Origin: Gentiana macrophylla
Lineage: Eukaryota > Streptophyta > Magnoliopsida > Gentianales > Gentianaceae
Reading direction: 5' to 3'
DNA: 64,000 nucleotides
NCBI GenBank assembly: GCA_026214975.1
Contig: JAOBSW010000391.1
Span: 39,363 to 103,362, forward strand
Part shown: one piece after another, positions 52,843 through 64,000 of the stretch
Layout of the letters: each line of letters opens with the position of its first letter
How positions within the stretch are numbered: position 1 is the stretch's first letter
Notes under the pieces: model-generated
Databases searched by the model: none
The model's input: only the letters and a program-made list of their open reading frames with translations
Told to the model about the DNA's origin: nothing
Position numbers and translations under genes: made by a program

Positions 52843-55800
52843 TGAAATTTGTGTTTTTCTTTGGTATGAGTTCGAATTCATGTTTTCTTCTTATTAACGA
52901 GTTCAAATTTGTGTTTTTCTCTGTAAGCGAGTTGTCCTTGTAGAAAAAAAATGTTTTTTCACGATAACGAGTTCACATCGAATTTGTGTTTTCCCATTAT
53001 ACGAGTAGAAATTTGTGTTTTTCTTTGGTACGAGTTGAATTCATGTTTTCTTCTTATTAACGAGTTCAAATTTGTGTTTTTCTCACGGTAGCGAGTTGTC
53101 CTTGTAGAAAAAATGTTTTTCACGATAATGAGTTCACATCACCGGAAATTTGTGTTTTCCCATTATAGCGAGTAGAAATTTGTGTTTTTCTTTAGTACGA
53201 GTTCGAATTCATGTTTTCTTCTTATTAACGAGTTCAAATTTGTGTTTTTCTCACGGTAACGAGTTGTCCTTGTAGAAAAAATGTTTTTTCACGATAAGCG
53301 AGTTCACATCGCCGGAAATTTGTGTTTTCCCATTATAGCGAGTAGAAATTTGTGTTTTTCTTTGGTATGAGTTCGAATTCATGTTTTCTTCTTATTAACG
53401 AGTTCAAATTTGTGTTTTCTCTCGGTAACGAGTTGTCCTTGTAGAAAAAATGTTTTTCACGATAACGAGTTCACATCGCGGAAATTTGTGTTTTCCCATT
53501 ATACGAGTAGAAATTTGTGTTTTTCTTTGGTAGCGAGTTCGAATTCATGTTTTCTTCTTATTAACGAGTTCAAATTTGTGTTTTCTCTCTGGTAACGAGT
53601 TGTCCTTGTAGAAAAAAATGTTTTTTCACGATAACGAGTTCACATCGCCGGAAATTTGTGTTTTCCCATTATAGCAGTAGAAATTTGTGTTTTTCTTTAG
53701 TAACGAGTTGAATTCATGTTTTCTTCTTATTAACGAGTTCAAATTTGTGTTTTTCTCACAGTAACGAGTTGTCCTTGTAGAAAAAATGTTTTCACGATAA
53801 CGAGTTCACATCGCGGAAATTTGTGTTTTCCCATTATAACGAGTAGAAATTTGTGTTTTTCTTTGGTAACGAGTTCGAATTCATGTTTTCTTCTTATTAA
53901 CGAGTTCAAATTTGTGTTTTTCTCTGGTACCGAGTTGTCCTTGTAGAAAAAATGTTTTTTTCCCTGATAACGAGTTCACATCGCCGGAAATTTGTGTTTT
54001 CGCATTATAACGAGTAGAAATTTGTGTTTTTTCTTTGGTAACGAGTTCGAATTCATGTTTTCTTCTTATTAACGAGTTCAAATTTGTGTTTTTCTCACGG
54101 TAGCGAGTTGTCCTTGTAGAAAAAATGTTTTTCCACGATAACGAGTTCACATCGCCGGAAATTTGTGTTTTCCCATTATAGCGAGTAGAAATTTGTGTTT
54201 TTCTTTGGTAGCGAGTTCGAATTCATGTTTTCTTCTTATTAACGAGTTCAAATTTGTGTTTTTCTCTGGTAGCGAGTTGTCCTTGTAGAAAAAAATGTTT
54301 TTCACGATAATGAGTTCACATCGCGGAAATTTGTGTTTTCCCATTATAGCGAGTAGAAATTTGTGTTTTTCTTTAGTACGAGTTCGAATTCATGTTTTCT
54401 TCTTATTAACGAGTTCAAATTTGTGTTTTTCTCTGGTAACGAGTTGTCCTTGTAGAAAAAATGTTTTTCACGATAACGAGTTCACATCACGGAAATTTGT
54501 GTTTTCCCATTATAGCAGTAGAAATTTGTGTTTTTTTCTTTAGTACGAGTTGAATTCATGTTTTCTTCTTATTAACGAGTTCAAATTTGTGTTTTTCTCT
54601 GGTAACGAGTTGTCCTTGTAGAAAAAATGTTTTTCACGATAACGAGTTCACATCCGGAAATTTGTGTTTTCCCATTATAGCAGTAGAAATTTGTGTTTTT
54701 CTTTGGTAGCGAGTTCGAATTCATGTTTTCTTCTTATTAACGAGTTCAAATTTGTGTTTTTCTCACGGTAACGAGTTGTCCTTGTAGAAAAAAATGTTTT
54801 TCACGATAACGAGTTCACATCACGGAAATTTGTGTTTTCCCATTATAGCGAGTAGAAATTTGTGTTTTTCTTTGGTAGCGAGTTCGAATTCATGTTTTCT
54901 TCTTATTAACGAGTTCAAATTTGTGTTTTTCTCTGGTAACGAGTTGTCCTTGTAGAAAAAATGTTTTTCCACGATAACGAGTTCACATCGCGGAAATTTG
55001 TGTTTTCCCATTATAGCAGTAGAAATTTGTTTTTTTCTTTAGTAGCGAGTTCGAATTCATGTTTTTTCTTCTTATTAACGAGTTCAAATTTGTGTTTTTC
55101 TCTGGTAGCGAGTTGTCCTTGTAGAAAAAAATTTTTTCACGATAACGAGTTCACATCACGGAAATTTGTGTTTTCCCATTATAGCGAGTAGAAATTTGTG
55201 TTTTTCTTTGGTAGCGAGTTCGAATTCATGTTTTCTTCTTATTAACGAGTTCAAATTTGTGTTTTTCTCTGGTAGCGAGTTGTCCTTGTAGAAAAAATGT
55301 TTTTTCCACGATACTTGAGTTCACATCGCCGGAAATTTGTGTTTTCCCATTATAGCGAGTAGAAATTTGTGTTTTTCTTTAGTAGCGAGTTCGAATTCAT
55401 GTTTTCTTCTTATTAACGAGTTCAAATTTGTGTTTTTCTCACGGTAGCGAGTTGTCCTTGTAGAAAAAATGTTTTTTCACGATAACGAGTTCACATCGCG
55501 GAAATTTGTGTTTTCCCATTATAGCAGTAGAAATTTGTGTTTTTTCTTTGGTAGCGAGTTCGAATTCATGTTTTCTTCTTATTAACGAGTTCAAATTTGT
55601 TTTTTTCACAGTAACGAGTTGTCCTTGTAGAAAAAATGTTTTTTCACGATAACGAGTTCACATCACGGAAATTTGTGTTTTCCCATTATAGCGAGTAGAA
55701 ATTTGTGTTTTTCTTTGGTATGAGTTCGAATTCATGTTTTCTTCTTATTAACGAGTTCAAATTTGTGTTTTTCTCTGGTAGCGAGTTGTCCTTGTAAAAA

Positions 55801-58800
55801 AAATGTTTTTCACGATAACGAGTTCACATCGCGGAAATTTGTGTTTTCCCATTATAGCGAGTAGAAATTTGTGTTTTTTTCTTTGGTAGCGAGTTCGAAT
55901 TCATGTTTTCTTCTTATTAACGAGTTCAAATTTGTGTTTTTCTCACGGTAGCGAGTTGTCCTTGTAGAAAAAAAATGTTTTTCCACGATACTTGAGTTCA
56001 CATCACGGAAATTTGTGTTTTCCCATTATAGCGAGTAGAAATTTGTGTTTTTCTTTGGTAGCGAGTTCGAATTCATGTTTTCTTCTTATTAACGAGTTCA
56101 AATTTGTGTTTTTCTCACGGTAGCGAGTTGTCCTTGTAGAAAAAAATGTTTTTTCACGATAACGAGTTCACATCGCGGAAATTTGTGTTTTCCCATTATA
56201 GCAGTAGAAATTTGTTTTTTTCTTTGGTAGCGAGTTCGAATTCATGTTTTCTTCTTATTAACGAGTTCAAATTTGTGTTTTTCTCTGGTAACGAGTTGTC
56301 CTTTGAGAAAAAAATTTTTTTTCACGATAACGAGTTCACATCACGGAAATTTGTGTTTTCCCATTATAGCGAGTAGAAATTTGTGTTTTTCTTTAGTAGC
56401 GAGTTCGAATTCATGTTTTCTTCTTATTAACGAGTTCAAATTTGTGTTTTTCTCTGGTAGCGAGTTGTGTCCTTGTAGAAAAAATGTTTTTTCACGATAA
56501 CGAGTTCACATCGCCGGAAATTTGTGTTTTCCCATTATAGCGAGTAGAAATTTGTGTTTTTCTTTAGTATGAGTTCGAATTCATGTTTTCTTCTTATTAA
56601 CGAGTTCAAATTTGTGTTTTTCTCTGGTAACGAGTTGTCCTTGTAGAAAAAAATGTTTTTCACGATAACGAGTTCACATCGCCGGAAATTTGTGTTTTCC
56701 CATTATAGCGAGTAGAAATTTGTGTTTTTCTTTGGTAGCGAGTTCGAATTCATGTTTTCTTCTTATTAACGAGTTCAAATTTGTGTTTTTTCTCACGGTA
56801 GCGAGTTGTCCTTGTAGAAAAAATGTTTTTCACGATAACGAGTTCACATCACGGAAATTTGTGTTTCCCATTATAGCGAGTAGAAATTTGTGTTTTTTCT
56901 TTGGTAGCGAGTTCGAATTCATGTTTTCTTCTTATTAACGAGTTCAAATTTGTGTTTTTTCTCTGGTAACGAGTTGTCCTTGTAGTAAAAAAAATGTTTT
57001 TCACGATAACGAGTTCACATCGCGGAAATTTGTGTTTTCCCATTATAGCGAGTAGAAATTTGTGTTTTTCTTTGGTAGCGAGTTCGAATTCATGTTTTCT
57101 TCTTATTAACGAGTTCAAATTTGTGTTTTCTCTGGTAGCGAGTTGTCCTTGTAGAAAAAATGTTTTTTCACGATAACGAGTTCACATCGCGGAAATTTGT
57201 GTTTTCCCATTATAGCGAGTAGAAATTTGTGTTTTTCTTTAGTAGCGAGTTTGAATTCATGTTTTCTTCTTATTAACGAGTTCAAATTTGTGTTTTCTCA
57301 CGGTAGCGAGTTGTCCTTGTAGAAAAAATGTTTTTCACGATAACGAGTTCACATCACGGAAATTTGTGTTTTCCCATTATAGCGAGTAGAAATTTTGTTT
57401 TTTTCTTTAGTATGAGTTCGAATTCATGTTTTCTTCTTATTAACGAGTTCAAATTTGTGTTTTTCTCTGGTAAGAGTTGTCCTTGTAGAAAAAATGTTTT
57501 TTCACGATAACGAGTTCACATCGCCGGAAATTTGTGTTTTCCCATTATACTTGAGTAGAAATTTGTGTTTTTCTTTAGTAGCGAGTTCGAATTCATGTTT
57601 TTTCTTCTTATTAACGAGTTCAAATTTGTGTTTTTCTCACGGTAGCGAGTTGTCCTTGTAGAAAAAATGTTTTTCACGATAACGAGTTCACATCACGGAA
57701 ATTTGTGTTTTCCCATTATAGCGAGTAGAAATTTGTGTTTTTCTTTAGTACGAGTTCGAATTCATGTTTTCTTCTTATTAACGAGTTCAAATTTGTGTTT
57801 TTTCTCTGGTAGCGAGTTGTCCTTGTAGAAAAAATGTTTTTTCACGATAACGAGTTCACATCGCGGAAATTTGTGTTTTCCCATTATAGCGAGTAGAAAT
57901 TTGTGTTTTTCTTTGGTATGAGTTCGAATTCATGTTTTCTTCTTATTAACGAGTTCAAATTTGTGTTTTCTCGGTAGCAGAGTTGTCCTTGTAAAAAAAT
58001 GTTTTTTCACGATAACGAGTTCACATCGCGGAAATTTGTGTTTTCCCATTATAGCGAGTAGAAATTGTGTTTTTTTTTTAGTATGAGTTCGAATTCATGT
58101 TTTCTTCTTATTAACGAGTTCAAATTTGTGTTTTTCTCTCTGGTAACGAGTTGTCCTTGTAGAAAAAATGTTTTTTCACGATAACGAGTTCACATCGCGG
58201 AAATTTGTGTTTTCCCATTATAGCGAGTAGAAATTTGTGTTTTTCTTTAGTAGCGAGTTCGAATTCATGTTTTCTTCTTATTAACGAGTTCAAATTTGTG
58301 TTTTTCTCACAGTAACGAGTTGTCCTTGTAGAAAAAATGTTTTTCACGATAACGAGTTCACATCGCGGAAATTTGTGTTTTCCCATTATAGCGAGTAGAA
58401 ATTTGTGTTTTTTTTTGTAGTACGAGTTCGAATTCATGTTTTCTTCTTATTAACGAGTTCAAATTTGTGTTTTTCTCACGGTAGCGAGTTGTCCTTGTAG
58501 AAAAAATGTTTTTTCACGATAGCGAGTTCACATCGCGGAAATTTGTGTTTTCCCATTATAGCGAGTAGAAATTTGTGTTTTTCTTTGGTAACGAGTTCGA
58601 ATTCATGTTTTTTCTTCTTATTAACGAGTTCAAATTTGTTTTTTCTCTGGTAACGAGTTGTCCTTGTAGAAAAAATGTTTTTTTCACGATAACGAGTTCA
58701 CATCGCGGAAATTTGTGTTTTCCCATTATAGCGAGTAGAAATTTGTGTTTTTCTTTGGTAGCGAGTTCGAATTCATGTTTTCTTCTTATTAACGAGTTCA

Positions 58801-61800
58801 AATTTGTGTTTTTTTCTGGAGTAGCGAGTTGTCCTTGTAGAAAAAATGTTTTTTCACGATAACGAGTTCACATCGCGGAAATTTGTGTTTTCCCATTATA
58901 GCAGTAGAAATTTGTGTTTTTCTTTGGTAGCGAGTTCGAATTCATGTTTTCTTCTTATTAACGAGTTCAAATTTGTGTTTTTCTCACGGTAGCGAGTTGT
59001 CCTTGTAGAAAAAAATGTTTTTTCACGATACGAGTTCACATCGCGGAAATTTGTGTTTTCCCATTATATGAGTAGAAATTTGTGTTTTTTCTTTGGTATG
59101 AGTTCGAATTCATGTTTTCTTCTTATTAACGAGTTCAAATTTGTGTTTTTCTCTGGTAGCGAGTTGTCCTTGTAGAAAAAATGTTTTTTCACGATAACGA
59201 GTTCACATCGCGGAAATTTGTGTTTTCCCATTATAGCGAGTAGAAATTTGTGTTTTTCTTTAGTAGCGAGTTCGAATTCATGTTTTCTTCTTATTAACGA
59301 GTTCAAATTTGTGTTTTTCTCACGGTAGCGAGTTGTCCTTGTAGAAAAAATGTTTTTCACGATAACGAGTTCACATCGCCGGAAATTTGTGTTTTCCCAT
59401 TATAGCAGTAGAAATTTGTGTTTTTTCTTTAGTATGAGTTCGAATTCATGTTTTCTTCTTATTAACGAGTTCAAATTTGTGTTTTTCTCTGGTAGCGAGT
59501 TGTCCTTGTAGAAAAAATGTTTTTCACGATAACGAGTTCACATCGCCGGAAATTTGTGTTTTTCCCATTATAGCAGTAGAAATTTGTGTTTTTCTTTGGT
59601 AGCGAGTTCGAATTCATGTTTTCTTCTTATTAACGAGTTCAAATTTGTGTTTTTCTCTGGTAGCGAGTTGTCCTTGTAGAAAAAATGTTTTTTCACGATA
59701 ACGAGTTCACATCACGGAAATTTGTGTTTTCCCATTATAGCGAGTAGAAATTTGTGTTTTTCTTTAGTAGCGAGTTCGAATTCATGTTTTCTTCTTATTA
59801 ACGAGTTCAAATTTGTGTTTTTCTCTGGTAGCGAGTTGTCCTTGTAGAAAAATGTTTTTCCACGATAACGAGTTCACATCGCCGGAAATTTGTGTTTTCC
59901 CATTATAGCAGTAGAAATTTGTGTTTTTTCTTTGGTATGAGTTCGAATTCATGTTTTCTTCTTATTAACGAGTTCAAATTTGTGTTTTTCTCTAGTAACG
60001 AGTTGTCCTTGTAGAAAAATGTTTTTTCACGATAACGAGTTCACATCACGGAAATTTGTGTTTTCCCATTATAGCGAGTAGAAATTTGTGTTTTTCTTTG
60101 GTATGAGTTCGAATTCATGTTTTCTTCTTATTAACGAGTTCAAATTTGTGTTTTTTCTCTGGTAGCGAGTTGTCCTTGTAGAAAAAATGTTTTTCACGAT
60201 AATGAGTTCACATCACGGAAATTTGTGTTTTCCCATTATACGAGTAGAAATTTGTGTTTTTCTTTGGTAGCGAGTTCGAATTCATGTTTTCTTCTTATTA
60301 ACGAGTTCAAATTTGTGTTTTTCTCACGGTAACGAGTTGTCCTTGTAGAAAAAATGTTTTTCACGATAACGAGTTCACATCACGGAAATTTGTGTTTTCC
60401 CATTATAGCGAGTAGAAATTTGTGTTTTTCTTTGGTAGCGAGTTCGAATTCATGTTTTCTTCTTATTAACGAGTTCAATTTTGTTTTTTCTCGGTAGCGA
60501 GTTGTCCTTGTAGAAAAAATGTTTTTCACGATAACGAGTTCACATCGCCGGAAATTTGTGTTTTCCCATTATAGCGAGTAGAAATTTGTGTTTTTCTTTG
60601 GTAGCGAGTTCGAATTCATGTTTTCTTCTTATTAACGAGTTCAAATTTGTGTTTTTCTCTGGTAACGAGTTGTCCTTGTAGAAAAAATGTTTTTCACGAT
60701 AACGAGTTCACATCACATCCGGAAATTTGTGTTTTCCCATTATAGCGAGTAGAAATTTGTGTTTTTCTTTGGTAGCGAGTTCGAATTCATGTTTTCTTCT
60801 TATTAACGAGTTCAAATTTGTGTTTTTCTCTGGTAACGAGTTGTCCTTGTAGAAAAAATGTTTTTTCACGATAACGAGTTCACATCGCGGAAATTTGTGT
60901 TTTCCCATTATACGAGTAGAAATTTGTGTTTTTTTCTTTGGTAGCGAGTTCGAATTCATGTTTTTTCTTCTTATACGAGTTCAAATTTGTGTTTTTCTCT
61001 GGTAGCGAGTTGTCCTTGTAGAAAAAATGTTTTTCACGATAACGAGTTCACATCACGGAAATTTGTGTTTTCCCATTATAGCGAGTAGAAATTTGTGTTT
61101 TTCTTTGGTAGCGAGTTCGAATTCATGTTTTCTTCTTATTAACGAGTTCAAATTTGTGTTTTTCTCGGTAGCGAGTTGTCCTTGTAGAAAAAATGTTTTT
61201 CACGATAACGAGTTCACATCGCGGAAATTTGTGTTTTCCCATTATATGAGTAGAAATTTGTGTTTTTTCTTTGATAACGAGTTCGAATTCATGTTTTCTT
61301 CTTATTAACGAGTTCAAATTTGTGTTTTTCTCTGGTAACGAGTTGTCCTTGTAGAAAAAATGTTTTTTTCACTGATAACGAGTTCACATCGCCGGAAATT
61401 TGTGTTTTCCCATTATAACGAGTAGAAATTTGTGTTTTTTCTTTGGTAGCGAGTTCGAATTCATGTTTTCTTCTTATTAACGAGTTCAAATTTGTGTTTT
61501 TCTCTGGTAACGAGTTGTCCTTGTAGAAAAAATGTTTTTCCCTGATAACGAGTTCACATCGCCGGAAATTTGTGTTTTCCCATTATAACGAGTAGAAATT
61601 TGTGTTTTTCTTTGTAGCGAGTTCGAATTCATGTTTTCTTCTTATTAACGAGTTCAAATTTGTGTTTTTCTCGGTAGCGAGTTGTCCTTGTAGAAAAAAT
61701 GTTTTTCACGATAACGAGTTCACATCGCGGAAATTTGTGTTTTCCCATTATATGAGTAGAAATTTGTGTTTTTCTTTAGTAGCGAGTTCGAATTCATGTT

Positions 61801-64000
61801 TTCTTCTTATTAACGAGTTCAAATTTGTTTTTCTCTGGTAACGAGTTGTCCTTGTAGAAAAAATGTTTTTTCACGATAACGAGTTCACATCGCGGAAATT
61901 TGTGTTTTCCCATTATATGAGTAGAAATTTGTGTTTTTCTTTGGTAGCGAGTTCGAATTCATGTTTTCTTCTTATTAACGAGTTCAAATTTGTGTTTTTC
62001 TCTGGTAGCGAGTTGTCCTTGTAGAAAAAATGTTTTTCACGATACGAGTTCACATCACGGAAATTTGTGTTTTCCCATTATAGCGAGTAGAAATTTGTGT
62101 TTTTCTTTGGTATGAGTTCGAATTCATGTTTTCTTCTTATTAACGAGTTCAAATTTGTGTTTTTTCTCTGGTAGCGAGTTGTCCTTGTAGAAAAAATGTT
62201 TTTCACGATAACGAGTTCACATCGCCGGAAATTTGTGTTTTCCCATTATATAGTAGTAGAAATTTGTGTTTTTCTTTGGTATGAGTTCGAATTCATGTTT
62301 TCTTCTTATTAACGAGTTCAAATTTGTGTTTTTCTCTGGTAGCGAGTTGTCCTTGTAGAAAAAATGTTTTTTCACGATAACGAGTTCACATCGCGGAAAT
62401 TTGTGTTTTCCCATTATAGCGAGTAGAAATTTGTGTGTTTTTTCTTTGGTAACGAGTTCGAATTCATGTTTTCTTCTTATTAACGAGTTCAAATTTGTGT
62501 TTTTCTCTGGTAACGAGTTGTCCTTGTAGAAAAAATGTTTTTTTCCCTGATAACGAGTTCACATCGCCGGAAATTTGTGTTTTCCCATTATAGCGAGTAG
62601 AAATTTGTGTTTTTTCTTTGGTAACGAGTTCAAATTTGTGTTTTTCTCTGGTAACGAGTTTTCCTTGTAGAAAAAATGTTTTTCTCCCTGATAACGAGTT
62701 CACATCGCCGGTAATTTGTGTTTTCCCATTATAACGAGTAGAAATTTGTGTTTTTTCTTTGGTAACGAGTTCGAATTCATGTTTTCTTCTTATTAACGAG
62801 TTCAAATTTGTGGTTTTCTCTGGTAACGAGTTCTCCTTGTAGAAAAAATGTTTTTTTTCCCTGATAACGAGTTCAGATCACCGGAAATTTGTGTTTTCCC
62901 ATTTTAACGAGTAGAAATTTGTGTTTTTTCTTTGGTATGAGTTCGAATTCATGTTTTCTTCTTATTAACGAGTTCAAATTTGTGTTTTTCTCTGGTAACG
63001 AGTTGTCCTTGTAGAAAAAATGTTTTTTTCCCTGATAACGAGTTCACATCGCCGGAAATTTGTGTTTTCCCATTATAACGAGTAGAAATTTGTGTTTTTC
63101 TTTAGTATGAGTTCGAATTCATGTTTTCTTCTTATTAACGAGTTCAAATTTGTGTTTTTCTCTGGTAACGAGTTGTCCTTGTAGAAAAAATGTTTTTCAC
63201 GATAGCGAGTTCACATCGCGGAAATTTGTGTTTTCCCATTATAGCAGTAGAAATTTGTGTTTTTCTTTAGTAGCGAGTTCGAATTCATGTTTTCTTCTTA
63301 TTAACGAGTTCAAATTTGTGTTTTTCTCACGGTAACGAGTTGTCCTTGTAGAAAAAATGTTTTTCCACGATAACGAGTTCACATCGCCGGAAATTTGTGT
63401 TTTCCCATTATAGCGAGTAGAAATTTGTGTTTTTCTTTGGTAGCGAGTTCGAATTCATGTTTTCTTCTTATTGCGAGTTCAAATTTGTGTTTTTCTCACG
63501 GTAGCGAGTTGTCCTTGTAGAAAAAATGTTTTTCACGATAACGAGTTCACATCGCCGGAAATTTGTGTTTTCCCATTATAACGAGTAGAAATTTGTGTTT
63601 TTACTTTGGTAGCGAGTTCGAATTCATGTTTTCTTCTTATTAACGAGTTCAAATTTGTGTTTTTCTCTGGTAACGAGTTGTCCTTGTAGAAAAAATGTTT
63701 TTCCCCGATAACGAGTTCACATCGCCGGAAATTTGTGTTTTCCCATTATAACGAGTAGAAATTTGTGTTTTTCTTTAGTACGAGTTCGAATTCATGTTTT
63801 CTTCTTATTAACGAGTTCAAATTTGTGTTTTTCTCACGGTAGCGAGTTGTCCTTGTAGAAAAAATGTTTTTTCACGATAACGAGTTCACATCGCCGGAAA
63901 TTTGTGTTTTCCCATTATAACGAGTAGAAATTTGTGTTTTTCTTTGGTAGCGAGTTCGAATTCATGTTTTCTTCTTATTAACGAGTTCAAATTTGTGTTT
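52843..64000. repeat. Satellite array, ~168-bp monomer, about 66 copies, continuing past the window
   Basis: Each monomer contains one GAATTC (EcoRI) site within ttcgaattcatg, recurring every ~167-169 bp from 52870 on. The monomer consists of five sub-repeats of about 30, 37, 40, 30 and 31 bp, all starting with CGAGT. Sub-repeats 1 (cgagttcaaatttgtg...) and 4 (cgagtagaaatttgtg...) are close copies of each other. Monomers are almost identical outside the CG and CTG sites. One monomer near 62620 lacks the fifth sub-repeat. Short ORFs in the array follow the repeat and are not genes. Confidence 0.97.

Noticed and set aside
53400..63335. Many 60-110 codon ORFs on both strands within 53400-63335 (e.g. 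MFFTITSSHRGNLCFPII types)
   Set aside because: They follow the satellite monomer exactly, change frame with each small indel and have no start or codon logic; they are by-products of a repeat without stops in some frames.
52843..64000. CRISPR-like array
   Set aside because: There are no unique spacers; the whole 168-bp unit repeats with near identity and the genome is a plant's.
1..64000. Bacterial-type operon, riboswitch or defence system
   Set aside because: No ribosome-binding-site-linked genes, no such domains, and every larger frame is a plant retrotransposon protein.

Overview
The window is nuclear DNA of a flowering plant. It consists almost entirely of nested LTR retrotransposons, one organelle-derived insertion and a long satellite array. 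I found no host gene I could name. The plant assignment rests on Athila-type Ty3/gypsy elements, Sirevirus-like Ty1/copia elements, chromovirus fragments, a plastid 23S rRNA piece, and a piece of mitochondrial nad5 with the end of a group II intron. The setting looks pericentromeric or otherwise heterochromatic.

Layout. (1) 1-18969: two head-to-tail copies of one Athila-like element sharing the middle LTR (LTR 1-893 cut by the window edge, LTR 8344-9927, LTR 17385-18969). Both copies carry gag, protease, RT, RNase H and integrase, broken by many small indels that mostly differ between the copies. (2) 18970-26972: the 3' part of a plus-strand Sirevirus-like copia element (A): RT/RNase H, a spacer, a long extra ORF, PPT and 3' LTR. 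The Athila pair is inserted in it. (3) 27127-28957: a minus-strand chromovirus fragment (D; LTR plus integrase). (4) 29045-51897: a minus-strand Sirevirus-like copia element (B) related to A, with 5' LTR, PBS, gag, protease, integrase, partial RT/RNase H, extra ORF, PPT and truncated 3' LTR. B is interrupted twice. The first interruption (46905-49101) is a tiny chromovirus derivative (E) with a perfect 5-bp target duplication. The second is an organelle-DNA mosaic (35367-36179 and 45354 to about 45490), itself split by a decayed minus-strand copia element (C, 36180-45353, target duplication GATAA). (5) 51898-52761: a second, truncated copy of B's 3' end. (6) 52843-64000: about 66 copies of a ~168-bp satellite whose monomer is built from five ~30-40 bp sub-repeats each starting with CGAGT.

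The most interesting signals are: arrays of 14-bp palindromes at 22-bp spacing just upstream of the Athila TATA box, in its R/U5 region and in its leader; a conserved noncoding module plus TATA-like box between pol and the extra ORF of both Sirevirus-like elements; the pol ORF running into the 3' LTR in both chromovirus fragments; and a strong concentration of variation at CG and CTG/CAG sites. That last pattern looks like systematic base-calling error at methylated cytosines and may account for many of the apparent frameshifts.

No cellular defence or metabolic system is visible. All functional statements about coding regions concern transposon proteins and rest on motifs read by eye.
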